This document shows positions 16,064 to 25,085 of a stretch of DNA of 64,000 bases, piece after piece (within the stretch, counting starts at the first letter, position 1; every line of letters starts with the position of its first letter). The notes below the pieces were generated by a model. That model was not told the DNA's origin. It made no database searches and saw only the letters and a list, made by a program, of their open reading frames with translations. Source of the stretch: Chitinophagales bacterium (GTDB taxonomy: Bacteria > Bacteroidota > Bacteroidia > Chitinophagales > UBA2359); contig JAHDFD010000012.1 in assembly GCA_020628375.1 (NCBI GenBank), positions 1 through 64,000 on the forward strand. The letters are read 5' to 3'. The translations under genes were made by a program, and so were the position numbers.

Positions 16064-18682
16064 ATGAAAAAACTACAATTTCTACTAATACTAATAGGTT
16101 TTTTTACTGGAATTAATTCATTAGCTCAAACTTATACTGATGATTTTTCAGATGGTGATTTTACCAATGATCCTGTTTGGTTTGGCGATACTCAGAATTT
16201 TGAAGTAATGAATGGTGAACTTCAATTATTTCATCAGGAACCGGAAACGAATAACGAATCAGTATTGATAAGCGCAGCTGCACAACAAGTTGGTGTTGCA
16301 ACGGTTTGGGAGTTTGATTTTCGTTTGGAATTCGATCCCTCAAGTTCTAACAGAGCAAGGGTTTATTTACAATCAAGTAGCGCGAACCTCGCCGATGATC
16401 TGGATGGTTATTATATTGCTTTGGGTGAATCAGGAACAGAAGATGCCATTCGTTTATTCAAGCAAAGTGGAGGTTCTTCAGATGAACTTATTGCAGGGAA
16501 TGCCGGAGATATTGCTAGCGAACCTGCTACTGCTAAAGTACGTGTTACGCGTGATGAAAATGGAAACTGGGAGCTGTTTTATGACTTAGATGGAAATGGT
16601 TATGTTTCGTATGGAACGGCTAATGATACAGAATTTGCTAGTGGGAACTATATAGGAATATGGTGTGATTATAGTGCTTCAAGAGCGGAAAGTTTCTATT
16701 TCGATAATTTTTTACTCGACCCTGTTTATATAGATACAGATGCGCCCGAATTAATAAATACGATTGTTGCTAATGAAAATACGATCGAGCTTGTTTTTTC
16801 TGAAGGATTAGATGCCTCTACGGTTTTAAATACAAGTAACTACAATATCGAAGGGCTTAACCCTGAACAGGTTTTGTTAAGTGAAGATGGAACAATAATT
16901 ACTTTGATCTTTGCTGATAGTTTTCCGATAGATGCTAGCCAAACCCTGAACTTTTCTGTGAGTGATGCCGCAGGTAATGATCTGAATGGAACAACTACTT
17001 TTGTTTATACACCAGTAGCTGCATTTGATATACTTATTACAGAAATAATGGCTGATCCAAATCCTACGATTAGTTTACCTGATGCTGAATATATTGAGTT
17101 GTTCAATAATTCTGAAAACGACATTAATTTACGAGACTGGATATTTAAAGCTAATTCTGAAGTAATACTACCTGATTTTGTCTTAAATGCTGGTGAATAC
17201 ATAACGCTCACAAAATTCCCTTTTCTTTTTCAAGCATTGGGTATTCCTGTTCTGGAAGTTGATCTTCCAAGCTTAACCAACAATGGAGCATTACTACAAT
17301 TATTAGATAAAGAAGGTAACATAATTTCAAAAGTTAATTTCAATAATAAGTGGCATAAGTCAAATAAAAGAGATGGTGGTTGGTCATTGGAAATGATCAA
17401 TCCGAATAATCCTTGTGGTGAAGAAAATAACTGGACATCATCTATTGATTATTCTGGAGGAACACCGAGTCGTCAGAATTCAGTTTTTGATGATACGGCT
17501 ATAGATGAAGAGGCGCCTGAATTAGTTAGAATCGGTTATATAAATGAAGCCACTATACAAGCATTTTTTAATGAAGAAATTGATGCAAGTAAAATAACGA
17601 TCAATAACTTTAATGTAGATAATAGTATTGGCACACCACTATTAGCACTTATTGATGAACCTGGAAATCAAAGTGTTACTTTAGGGTTGAATAATTTACT
17701 TCAGCCAGGAATTACTTATACTGTTACCGTTGAAGGTTTGTGTGATTGTGTTGGGAATATTGTTTCTGGAAATAACACTGCACAAGTAGCCATACCAGAA
17801 TCACCGGAAGTAAATGATTTAATTATCAATGAAATATTATTCGATCAAGCAGAAGGTAATGTAGATTATGTTGAGATTTATAATAATTCAGACAAAGTAC
17901 TTGATTTAAAAAATTATTTTTTTGAACGTGATAATTATAAAATAGAAAGTGGTGAAATAATTTTTGATAATAATCGTGAGACTGTTAAGATTACAGAGGA
18001 ATCTTTTTTAGTCTTCCCAAAAGACTATTTAGTCTTAAGCTTGTCAAGTTTCTTGGTTAAGCAACAATATTTTACTGAAAATGAAAATGCTTTTCTGGAT
18101 GTTGCAGGTCTGCCAACACTTGACCCTGATGAAAGTGCAATCTATTTATCATCAGATTCTCTGGGCAATGTTTTGGATCAAGTATTATACACCCACGATT
18201 GGCATTACGACCTGATCGATGACGAAAAAGGTGTTTCACTTGAACGTATCAGTTTTGATGGCGAGTCGCAAAGTGAAGCCAATTGGCATTCTGCTTCTGC
18301 TTCTGTTGGTTATGGTACTCCGGGTTATTTGAATTCTCAATTCTATCAGTTACCGGAATTAGAAGATAATATTACTTTAACGCCTGAGGCCTTTTCTCCG
18401 AATGGTGATTCTTTCAACGATTTTCTTTTATTGAATTACGAAATGGATGAGGAAGGCTTTACTATGAATGCCTATGTATTTGATGACCGAGGCAGGGAAA
18501 TAAAGCACCTTGTTAAAAGCGAATTGCTTGGCAGAACCGGCAGTTTTAAATGGGACGGAACCGATGATAATGGTGATAAGGCGAATATCGGTATCTACAT
18601 CATTTATATTGAATTATTCAATTTAGAAGGAAAGATAGAGCGATTCAGAAAAGTTTGTACGCTTGCCGGGCAGTTGGATTAA
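16064..18682 (+). CDS. secreted lamin-tail-domain protein with gliding-type C-terminal domain
   Basis: 872 residues; signal peptide ends at SLAQ. Residues ~22-225 form a concanavalin-like sheet region (DDFSDGDF ... SSRAESFYFDNF). Two lamin-tail domains follow: ILITEIMADPNPTISLPDAE with YIELFNNSE near residue 325, and LIINEILFDQAEG with VDYVEIYNNS near 588. Ig-like linkers separate them. The C-terminus (ITLTPEAFSPNGDSFNDFLL ... GSFKWDGTDDNG ... GIYI) is the CHU/gliding-associated domain that serves T9SS export. The last residues do not look like type A. The product is probably surface-exposed or extracellular; similar proteins sit beside nucleases or biofilm components, but nothing here fixes the role. 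Confidence 0.85.
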   Translation: MKKLQFLLILIGFFTGINSLAQTYTDDFSDGDFTNDPVWFGDTQNFEVMNGELQLFHQEPETNNESVLISAAAQQVGVATVWEFDFRLEFDPSSSNRARVYLQSSSANLADDLDGYYIALGESGTEDAIRLFKQSGGSSDELIAGNAGDIASEPATAKVRVTRDENGNWELFYDLDGNGYVSYGTANDTEFASGNYIGIWCDYSASRAESFYFDNFLLDPVYIDTDAPELINTIVANENTIELVFSEGLDASTVLNTSNYNIEGLNPEQVLLSEDGTIITLIFADSFPIDASQTLNFSVSDAAGNDLNGTTTFVYTPVAAFDILITEIMADPNPTISLPDAEYIELFNNSENDINLRDWIFKANSEVILPDFVLNAGEYITLTKFPFLFQALGIPVLEVDLPSLTNNGALLQLLDKEGNIISKVNFNNKWHKSNKRDGGWSLEMINPNNPCGEENNWTSSIDYSGGTPSRQNSVFDDTAIDEEAPELVRIGYINEATIQAFFNEEIDASKITINNFNVDNSIGTPLLALIDEPGNQSVTLGLNNLLQPGITYTVTVEGLCDCVGNIVSGNNTAQVAIPESPEVNDLIINEILFDQAEGNVDYVEIYNNSDKVLDLKNYFFERDNYKIESGEIIFDNNRETVKITEESFLVFPKDYLVLSLSSFLVKQQYFTENENAFLDVAGLPTLDPDESAIYLSSDSLGNVLDQVLYTHDWHYDLIDDEKGVSLERISFDGESQSEANWHSASASVGYGTPGYLNSQFYQLPELEDNITLTPEAFSPNGDSFNDFLLLNYEMDEEGFTMNAYVFDDRGREIKHLVKSELLGRTGSFKWDGTDDNGDKANIGIYIIYIELFNLEGKIERFRKVCTLAGQLD

Positions 18683-18789
18683 AGTTATTCAACGTGAACT
18701 AAGGATAAAAATGACAAAACAATAGTCATTCAGAACGAAACGAAGCTTTGCGTAGTTGAAGTGAAGAATCTGAAACTATCAATTATCAA

Positions 18790-19872
18790 TCATGAATTAA
18801 CGTAGTTCACATAATCCGTATAACCTTCTGCACCATTGCCATACCATTGAGATTTATCACGCGGTGTTAATGCCCAGTTATTTTCGAAACGCTCACAAAG
18901 GTCAGGGTTCGCTATAAAATCACGACCGAAAGCAACCAGATCGCAACGGTTTTCTGCTAGTGCCTGTTCAGCGCTTTCTTTGGTGAAATCGCCACAAAGG
19001 ATAAGCGTTCCATTATAAGCAGAACGAATTTTTTGCCATAGATCGAACTTAGCAGGAGTTGGTTCTCCCATGTGGCTCAAATGTAAATAAACCAAGCCTA
19101 AAGCTTCTAGTTTTTGTGTCAGATATAAATAAGTATCAATGATCGTTTGTTCTTCAATATCATTATCAGCATAACTGAAAGGCGAAATACGAATTCCTAC
19201 CTTTTCTTTACCAATTGCGGCACACATGCGTTCAGCTATTTCCAATACAAAACGGCAACGATTTTCGATGCTTCCACCATAATTGTCTTCCCTTTGATTT
19301 GCAGTTTCATTGATAAACTGATTGGGTAAATAACCATGTGCACAATGTATTTCCACACCATCGAAACCCGCTTGAACACTTAATTCCGCAGCTTTCACAT
19401 ATTCATCAATACATGCTTGAACCTGTTCGGCATTCATTGCATGAGGAACAGGGTGGGCTTTACGTTCACCACTATATGTTTTTACCACGCCCGGTTGTGC
19501 TATTGCTGAAGCGCCAACAACCTGACCGCCATCAGGTAAATTATCGACATGGGCAATTCGTCCTGTGTGCATGATCTGAAGAAAAATACTACCACCATTC
19601 TGATGAACCGCCTCTGTACTTAGTTTCCATTTTGCAGCATGTTCTTCGTTGAAAATACCCGGAATATTGGTATAACCCAAACCATTGGGAGAAGGTGAAG
19701 TTCCTTCTGCAATGATCAATCCTGCTCCGGCACGCTGACCGTAATATGTCGCCATTAAACTGTTAGGAATATTTCCATTTATAGCTCTGCAACGCGTTAA
19801 AGGAGCCATAACAATTCTGTTATTTAACTGAATATCACCTAGTTTAAAAGTATCGAATAATTTAGCAGACAT
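18790..19872 (-). CDS. alkene reductase, Old Yellow Enzyme family (NemA-like)
   Basis: 360 residues, cytoplasmic. N-terminal FDTFKLGDIQLNNRIVMAPL is the FMN-binding start of the family. The substrate-binding pair is in GVEIHCAHGYLPNQF, followed by REDNYGGSIENR, and the C-terminal FGRDFIANPDL binds the FMN phosphate. The enzyme would reduce activated C=C bonds or nitro groups using NAD(P)H and FMN. It is transcribed alone; its start lies 17 bp from a palindromic repeat. Paralogues are hard to separate, so NemA itself is not claimed. Confidence 0.93.
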   Translation of the reverse strand: MSAKLFDTFKLGDIQLNNRIVMAPLTRCRAINGNIPNSLMATYYGQRAGAGLIIAEGTSPSPNGLGYTNIPGIFNEEHAAKWKLSTEAVHQNGGSIFLQIMHTGRIAHVDNLPDGGQVVGASAIAQPGVVKTYSGERKAHPVPHAMNAEQVQACIDEYVKAAELSVQAGFDGVEIHCAHGYLPNQFINETANQREDNYGGSIENRCRFVLEIAERMCAAIGKEKVGIRISPFSYADNDIEEQTIIDTYLYLTQKLEALGLVYLHLSHMGEPTPAKFDLWQKIRSAYNGTLILCGDFTKESAEQALAENRCDLVAFGRDFIANPDLCERFENNWALTPRDKSQWYGNGAEGYTDYVNYVNS

Positions 19873-19888
19873 ATTTACAAAATATTAT

Positions 19889-20022
19889 TAATTCAAGTTA
19901 TAATGTAGAACATTAATGTTAATAGTCAACAGGCCATAGAACATTACTTTTTGAAAGTAATATTAGCATTTGTGGTACCAGTGAACTATCGACTGTTGAC
20001 CGTTGCGATTTATCACAACTTA
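19889..20022 (-). repeat. diverged copy of the ~166-bp palindromic intergenic repeat
   Basis: It starts TAATTCAAGTT and ends GCGATTTATCACAACTTA, the same terminal words as the copy at 35453-35605, with GTCAACAGGCCATAG and CGACTGTTGAC in between. It fills the whole gap between the alkene reductase start and the dnaJ stop. Confidence 0.55.
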
Positions 20023-20028
20023 TGTTGA

Positions 20029-21168
20029 TCAGGAACCAAATACATCCCTCATTCTATCGAAGAATCCCTTATCTTTTTTCTCAGCTTCACCTGGATGAAA
20101 GCTTTTTGCTGTTCTTAATTCCTCTAATAACTCTCGTTCTCTATCAGAAATTTTCTTCGGAACAAAAACATTTACAGCTACCAACAGATCGCCTTTATTA
20201 TAACTATTGATCGCAGGTAACCCCTTATCTCTTAAACGGAATATCTTACCGGGCTGTGTTCCTGCCGGAATTTTGATCTTTACATTTTTTTCGAGGGTAG
20301 GAACTTCTACCATAGTACCAAGCGCAGCATCGGCAAAGGCAATAGGTAAATTATAGATGATGTCCTGACCACGGCGTTCAAAATGTTCGTGAGGTTGTTC
20401 TTCGATTAGAATGATCAGATCACCCGCAGGGCCGTTCATTGGTCCTGCATTTCCTTTACCACGTACCGAAAGTTGTAAGCCTTCCTCTACACCTGCGGGA
20501 ATATCGATCTCTACGATCTCCTCTTTACGGATCAATCCATTTTCATCTGCTCCAGGAGGTTTTTGTCCCACCATTTGTCCTGTACCACCACAACGACCGC
20601 AAGGAGAAACAGTTTGCATTTGTCCTAGGAACGTGCTTTGTACTCTACGCACTTGTCCGGTTCCATTACAATTGGTGCAAGTGGTGTATTGTACACCATC
20701 GGCTGGAACTAATTTTTTAACCTTTATTTTCTTATGAGCGCCATTAGCAATTTCTTCCATAGTAAGCTTCACACGTACCCGAAGGTTAGAACCACGACGA
20801 ACGGTTCTGCCACGACCACCGCCACCGCCAAAACCGCCGAAGCCACCACCACCTCGACCACCGCCGAAGATGTCTCCGAAAATATCACCAAACTGGCTGA
20901 AAATATCTTCAGCATTACTGAAGCCACCGCCGCCCATGCCGCCCATGCCAGCATGTCCAAAACGATCATAACGTGCTTTTTTCTGTTCATCGCTAAGCAC
21001 TTCATAAGCTTCGGCCGCTTCTTTAAAGCGCTCCTCTGCATCTTTATCGTTCGGATTTCTATCGGGGTGATATTTCATTGCTACCTTACGGTAGGCTTTT
21101 TTTATTTCCTGTTGTGAAGCATTTTTGTCAACACCCAATACTTCATAATAATCGCGTTTGCTGCTCAT
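20029..21168 (-). CDS. dnaJ: chaperone DnaJ with only two of four zinc-finger repeats
   Basis: 379 residues. The J domain (1-70) has YHPDRNPND, with the HPD that stimulates DnaK. A long Gly/Phe region follows (about 75-122). The zinc domain holds CTNCNGTG and CGRCGGTG only. The places of repeats 1 and 4 are occupied by [13 protein letters not shown] and [12 protein letters not shown], which contain no Cys. In DnaJ, repeats 1 and 4 make zinc site I, so that site is cleanly absent. C-terminal substrate-binding domains are normal (VSVRGKGN-like, DLIILIEE). The gene follows grpE by 15 bp in one operon; DnaJ and GrpE are the co-chaperones of DnaK. Confidence 0.97.
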   Translation of the reverse strand: MSSKRDYYEVLGVDKNASQQEIKKAYRKVAMKYHPDRNPNDKDAEERFKEAAEAYEVLSDEQKKARYDRFGHAGMGGMGGGGFSNAEDIFSQFGDIFGDIFGGGRGGGGFGGFGGGGGRGRTVRRGSNLRVRVKLTMEEIANGAHKKIKVKKLVPADGVQYTTCTNCNGTGQVRRVQSTFLGQMQTVSPCGRCGGTGQMVGQKPPGADENGLIRKEEIVEIDIPAGVEEGLQLSVRGKGNAGPMNGPAGDLIILIEEQPHEHFERRGQDIIYNLPIAFADAALGTMVEVPTLEKNVKIKIPAGTQPGKIFRLRDKGLPAINSYNKGDLLVAVNVFVPKKISDRERELLEELRTAKSFHPGEAEKKDKGFFDRMRDVFGS

Positions 21169-21183
21169 GATATTCGTTTATAC

Positions 21184-21780
21184 TTAGCGTCCTACCACCA
21201 CTTTGGCATGACGAATAATTTTTTCGTTCAGAAGATAGCCTTCTTCAACTACATCAATGATTTTACCTTTCTGATCATCGGCGCCTGGAATTTCGGCAAT
21301 TGCTTCATGTAAATCAGCATCGAAATCATTACCTCTTGCTTCCATTTTTACCAATCCTTTGCGTTCTAAGTTAGACATTAACTTTTTGTGGATCAATATA
21401 AAACCATCGTTTTCATCAGCAGCCTGACCACTGGCTTCTTCATTGGCTTTGATCGCACGTTCAAAATCATCTAAAACAGGTAGAAGTTCTATAATAACAT
21501 CTTGTCCGGCGGTTTTCATATAATCGATGCGCTCTTTTGCCTTTCTTTTCTTGAAATTATCGAATTCAGCAAATAAACGTCTGAATTTATCCTTTAACTC
21601 ACTATTTTCAGCAATCAATATCTCCTCTTGACTTAATTCTTCTTTTGCTGCTGACGCCTCATTTTGAGTTGAATCAGGTGTGTCGTCGCTTGTTTTTTCG
21701 GTGTTTTCTCCAGTGTTCTCCTGATTCTGTACTTGCTCGTCTAACTCCTCTATTACCTCTTTATTCTTTTTCTTAGCCAT
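21184..21780 (-). CDS. grpE: nucleotide exchange factor GrpE
   Basis: 198 residues from the ATG at 21780 (MAKKKNKEV), the usual GrpE size; in-frame ATGs at 21813 and 21873 are less likely. A TTTATTTG box (minus strand, 21829-21822) sits where a -7 element would be for the shorter start, and would make the 21813 start nearly leaderless. An acidic disordered N-terminus is followed by a long coiled coil (ENSELKDKFRRLFAEFDNFK, then KKRKAKERI) and the beta domain ending GYLLNEKIIRHAKVVVG. GrpE exchanges ADP for ATP on DnaK. It is operonic with dnaJ. Confidence 0.96.
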   Translation of the reverse strand: MAKKKNKEVIEELDEQVQNQENTGENTEKTSDDTPDSTQNEASAAKEELSQEEILIAENSELKDKFRRLFAEFDNFKKRKAKERIDYMKTAGQDVIIELLPVLDDFERAIKANEEASGQAADENDGFILIHKKLMSNLERKGLVKMEARGNDFDADLHEAIAEIPGADDQKGKIIDVVEEGYLLNEKIIRHAKVVVGR

Positions 21781-21943
21781 AAAGCCTTTTATCTTTTTAA
21801 AATAATTATCCATTTTCAGAACAAATAAAGACAAATAGCTTACCAAGCCATTAAAATAAAGGTTTACGGTCATTGTGTCAGCCGATTCGGATGTTATGAC
21901 ACCGATATTTTATTTTCTTGCTGTAAAATGGGCAGGTTTTTAT

Positions 21944-22104
21944 ATGAGTGATGGGTGATGGGTGATGGGTGATGGGAGATGGATGATGGGTGATGGATGA
22001 TGGGTGATGGGAGATGGATGATGGGAGATGGATGATGGGTGATGGATGATGGGTGATGGATGATAAGTGATGGGTGATGAGTGATGGGTGATGAGTGATG
22101 AGAT
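21944..22104 (+). repeat. heptanucleotide tandem array, 23 units
   Basis: Reading in 7-bp steps from 21944 gives 23 consecutive units of ATGGGTG, ATGGATG, ATGGGAG, ATGAGTG and one ATAAGTG, with no phase slip. It is followed at 22106-22128 by another 7-bp word (ACCATGA). Reverse-strand reading frames through it encode only HHPSPI-type repeats and are not genes. It separates grpE from the ECF sigma operon. Confidence 0.9.
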
Positions 22105-22144
22105 ATCAACCATGAACCATGAACCATCCATCAATCATAAAAAA

Positions 22145-22519
22145 TCAAATTTTCTGTAATTTTTTGAATAAATGACTATTAAGAATGATTAAAAAGATAA
22201 AGCAAAAAATTGCACTCAATAGAATACTTTCATACTTTATAATTGCTGATAATGAAGTATGAAAGTTATGGGTATAATTCTTTAAAACTGATGACGATGG
22301 TGAATGCTGATTAAACAGAATAATGATAAATATAATTCCTATAGTTACCGCAATAAATAGCCATTGTTTTTTGCTCAATAAAGGCGGAACCACTGTTAAT
22401 TCCTTTTTTTGATCCAGCACCTTTGTAAGTACAATAGCACTCATTGTTTTTGGTGCCTTTTGTTGCGAGGCTCGTGATAATATATCTTTCAGATGTTGAT
22501 TTTCTAAATTATTTTCCAT
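22145..22519 (-). CDS. small membrane protein downstream of ECF sigma factor, putative anti-sigma
   Basis: 124 residues. A soluble N-terminal half (about 1-47, with LKDILSRASQQKAPKTM) is followed by two hydrophobic spans (about 51-68 and 98-116). It overlaps the sigma gene by 11 bp, so translation is probably coupled. Position and topology fit an anti-sigma factor, but there is no recognisable zinc-binding HxxxCxxC motif. The function is inferred from context only. Confidence 0.6.
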   Translation of the reverse strand: MENNLENQHLKDILSRASQQKAPKTMSAIVLTKVLDQKKELTVVPPLLSKKQWLFIAVTIGIIFIIILFNQHSPSSSVLKNYTHNFHTSLSAIIKYESILLSAIFCFIFLIILNSHLFKKLQKI

Positions 22520-23087
22520 AAGCTGCTTTTATTTCTTCAGGTAGCATTTCATTCAGGTGAATGGCTAATTTTTTTCTAGCTCTGAATAATCTGACTTTAG
22601 TACTTGATTGAGAGATCGAAAAAATTTCTGCTATTTCCTTCAATGATAAATCCTGAGTATAATAATAATTCAGTAAAAGTGCATCAGCTTCATTTAACAA
22701 AGCTAATGCCTTATCAATAATATTTCTTTGCTCTTCCTGAGAGAGTTTCTCGATTATACTATCTATATCAGACCAATTTTCATCGGTGTCATTCTGGTTT
22801 TGAATTTCGTGAATTACTTTTTTTCTCGATTTTTTACTTCTTAACTTATCCATACACAGATTAAAACAAATTCTGTACATCCAGGTATTAATTGAGCTTC
22901 TTTTTTCAAATTTATGTATGTTGTTGATTGCTTTTATCAATACATCCTGACATGCTTCTTCTGCATCATGATGATTTTTCAAAAGCGTATAGCATTGGTT
23001 ATAGATCACATCCTGAAAAAGATGAATGAATTGCAGTATGGCCGCTTCATCTTTCTTGATTATTCCAGATATGACAGATTTATCCAA
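22509..23087 (-). CDS. ECF-family RNA polymerase sigma factor
   Basis: 192 residues from a TTG start, supported by AGGAA just upstream and by a short leader from the ECF promoter at 23133-23107. Region 2 is FIHLFQDVIYNQCYTLLKN...DAEEACQDVLIKA with INTWMYRICFN and LRSKK. Region 4 is LNEADALLLNYYY with LSLKEIAEIFSISQSSTKVR and LFRARKKL. It directs core polymerase to specific promoters. A perfect TGTAACC-N16-CGTC site in front of its own gene suggests positive autoregulation. It is coupled with the small membrane protein and divergent from the DUF6249-like gene. Confidence 0.95.
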   Translation of the reverse strand: MDKSVISGIIKKDEAAILQFIHLFQDVIYNQCYTLLKNHHDAEEACQDVLIKAINNIHKFEKRSSINTWMYRICFNLCMDKLRSKKSRKKVIHEIQNQNDTDENWSDIDSIIEKLSQEEQRNIIDKALALLNEADALLLNYYYTQDLSLKEIAEIFSISQSSTKVRLFRARKKLAIHLNEMLPEEIKAAYGK

Positions 23088-23106
23088 TATTTCCTTTTTT
23101 CGCTTT

Positions 23107-23133
23107 GACGGAAGCTAATCGAAAGTGGTTACA
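23107..23133 (-). promoter_or_regulatory. ECF-type promoter, leftward (sigma gene)
   Basis: On the minus strand: TGTAACC (23133-23127), 16 bp, CGTC (23110-23107). This has the form of ECF promoters with a GTAAC-like -35 and a CGTC -10. It lies 20 bp before the TTG start of the sigma gene. Confidence 0.7.
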
Positions 23134-23153
23134 AAGTCAAATTTTTAGGAGTC

Positions 23154-23180
23154 TGTAACCACTTTTAAAGCAGATGCGTC
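23154..23180 (+). promoter_or_regulatory. ECF-type promoter, rightward (DUF6249-like gene)
   Basis: TGTAACC (23154-23160), 16 bp, CGTC (23177-23180), identical in layout to the leftward site. The two -35 elements form a 12-bp perfect inverted repeat (23122-23133 and 23154-23165) with a 20-bp spacer. Confidence 0.7.
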
Positions 23181-23207
23181 AAAGGGTCGAAATCAAAATT
23201 ATTTGTT

Positions 23208-23543
23208 ATGACACTTATAGAAGTTTTAGTTCCACTAGGTTTTTTTGCTTGTATTTTTGGTGTTTTGTATTTACACTATAATTCCCGCCACAGAGAAAGA
23301 ATGGCACTTATCGAGAAAGGTGAAAATGCAGGCTTATTCTACCCTGAAAGTGGAAGTTACCGACAATCGAGAAGGTTTTCTTTACTCAGTTTCGCTTTAG
23401 CATTAATGGGTATAGGAACCGGAATCGCTATTGCTATTTTTCTTAGCTCGATCATTGAACACGAAGCGATTTTTCCAGCGTGTATATTTTTTATGGCAGG
23501 ATTAGGTTTGTTTACTAGCTTTAAAATGAGTGCTCAGGAGTAA
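23208..23543 (+). CDS. DUF6249-like small membrane protein
   Basis: 111 residues with an N-terminal membrane span (about 4-24), a cytoplasmic-looking basic loop containing RHRERMALIEKGENAG, and two further spans (about 55-75 and 83-103). The HRERMALIEKG wording is typical of DUF6249 proteins, which in this phylum often sit beside ECF sigma genes. The symmetric ECF promoter in front of it indicates it is part of the sigma regulon, perhaps as sensor or output. Molecular function unknown. Confidence 0.75.
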   Translation: MTLIEVLVPLGFFACIFGVLYLHYNSRHRERMALIEKGENAGLFYPESGSYRQSRRFSLLSFALALMGIGTGIAIAIFLSSIIEHEAIFPACIFFMAGLGLFTSFKMSAQE

Positions 23544-23662
23544 GTTTTTGTATCGTAACTCAACTTTACGACCTTTTTTTATTTATTCCAAATTTGATGT
23601 CTTTTCTGCACGGACTATTGTAGTATAAAGATGCTATGACACTATATGAAAACGCATTTTTT

Positions 23663-24955
23663 CTAATCATTAATAAACTGAACAGGATTGCTACAACACT
23701 CGATCAAAGTAATATTTTCGGTTATAATACAACCATAAGTGTCGGTAAATTCTATGCTTGTTATTCCTTCACCAACAGGATTTACAAGACCACTTGTAGG
23801 ATTAATAGTAGCAACTCCTGTATTAGAACTGGTCCATGCACCTGTCAATCCGGCTTCGTTCGTTAAGGTGAAATTACCATCGCTGATACAAGTTGGCGAA
23901 TTGGGTAAATCTGTTATGGATTGTGGATAAACTGATATTGTTACTTCATCTTCCGTTATAAATGCACTCATCGAAGGATCGGGATGTGTGATGGTAACTT
24001 TATAAGTAATAGAACTGCTTACAGCAGGTAAGTCGGCTTGTGCAATGGTGATTTGCCCATTATTACTTGCATCTATTACTCCTGAAGCCGATCCGGAAGC
24101 AGGTGTAAAACCAAGTGGTGAACCATCAGGCATAGTCCATTCATATAACCATCCAAAACAACCTTGTGCTAGGGATTCGCCTATGATCGCATCACCACCA
24201 ATTACTGCATCATTCAACTCAGGCTCACAGATAAACAGATCTGGTCCTGCATCAGCTTCCGGAATGCAATGTTGATACATATATATGCAAATAGCTTCCA
24301 GATCGCCACAACAATCAGCCGATGAGGGCTCTACTGTAACACAAATATTCGCATCATGTCCATTTCCGCCATTAGAATTATCAAGATCCAGATTATACAT
24401 ATCCCAGCCTTCTGTTGTTATTATGGGATCGGCTTGAATTGAATCGCTTGTTCCACAAGTATTCAAAGGAAAAACACCTAAAGAAATTTTGGAATTATCA
24501 ACACAAGAGCTGTTGTCATCAGCATCAACAATTCCTGCTAGTACATCAAAGGCATAATAATCATTGAAATCATTTGCTCCAATTTGAAGCTGATAGCAGA
24601 AAGTATAACTAACTCCTGGTGATTCAACACTCAGGTTTAAAGAAGAAATATCGATACATTCTCCTGGTCTGTAAGGATTACATTCGTCGTGTGCTAATAT
24701 GATTGGATTTGCATAAGCATTTACAGCGTCTTCCTGAGATTGTAAAAGGTCATTGACAACATAAGGTGTGTTAATACAGGTTTCTATACTGCAATCACAA
24801 GGCTGAACACTTGCCGGAATTGCATCATAAGTAACAGGATTTCCTCCACCATCCAAAACAGGGTTTCCATTTGAATCATACACCGTACATTCATCTTGCC
24901 CTTGTAAAAATAAAGGCATAAACATAACAATTATGAAAAGGTATATATTTTTCAT
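23663..24955 (-). CDS. secreted cysteine-rich protein with Ig-like domains
   Basis: 430 residues; signal peptide MKNIYLFIIVMFMPLFLQGQ. The first half is a beta-rich domain with many Cys (CDCSIETC, CCGDLEAICIYMYQHC). Next comes a PKD-like region (EADAGPDLFICEPEL ... WLYEWTMPDGS). A Big-2-like segment (ITDLPNSPTCISDGNFTLTN, then GVATINPTSGLVNPVGEG) precedes the end at ECCSNPVQFIND. No T9SS sorting domain is visible, so either secretion uses another route or the tail has been lost. The composition resembles the small secreted proteins at 38.5-42.8 kb, but it lacks their shared C-terminal half-module. Function unknown. Confidence 0.75.
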   Translation of the reverse strand: MKNIYLFIIVMFMPLFLQGQDECTVYDSNGNPVLDGGGNPVTYDAIPASVQPCDCSIETCINTPYVVNDLLQSQEDAVNAYANPIILAHDECNPYRPGECIDISSLNLSVESPGVSYTFCYQLQIGANDFNDYYAFDVLAGIVDADDNSSCVDNSKISLGVFPLNTCGTSDSIQADPIITTEGWDMYNLDLDNSNGGNGHDANICVTVEPSSADCCGDLEAICIYMYQHCIPEADAGPDLFICEPELNDAVIGGDAIIGESLAQGCFGWLYEWTMPDGSPLGFTPASGSASGVIDASNNGQITIAQADLPAVSSSITYKVTITHPDPSMSAFITEDEVTISVYPQSITDLPNSPTCISDGNFTLTNEAGLTGAWTSSNTGVATINPTSGLVNPVGEGITSIEFTDTYGCIITENITLIECCSNPVQFIND

Positions 24956-25085
24956 TTAGGAAGGATATTGTTTCAATATCAAGAGAACAACTTCATAAAG
25001 TTAAAAGCTTTTTCTGTTTTTTAGTGTTTAGGAGCTGAAAGCTTTTATTTTCTTTCACAAAATACAGGTGTTGTTTTAATATTAC

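Noticed and set aside
18720..18775. GTCATTCAGAACGAAACGAAG phrase-like intergenic sequence
   Set aside because: It looks like degraded common intergenic filler; only one weak copy, so no element is claimed.
21894..22134. Two reverse-strand frames encoding HHPSPI/THHPS repeats
   Set aside because: They are translations of the heptanucleotide array and have no gene-like composition.
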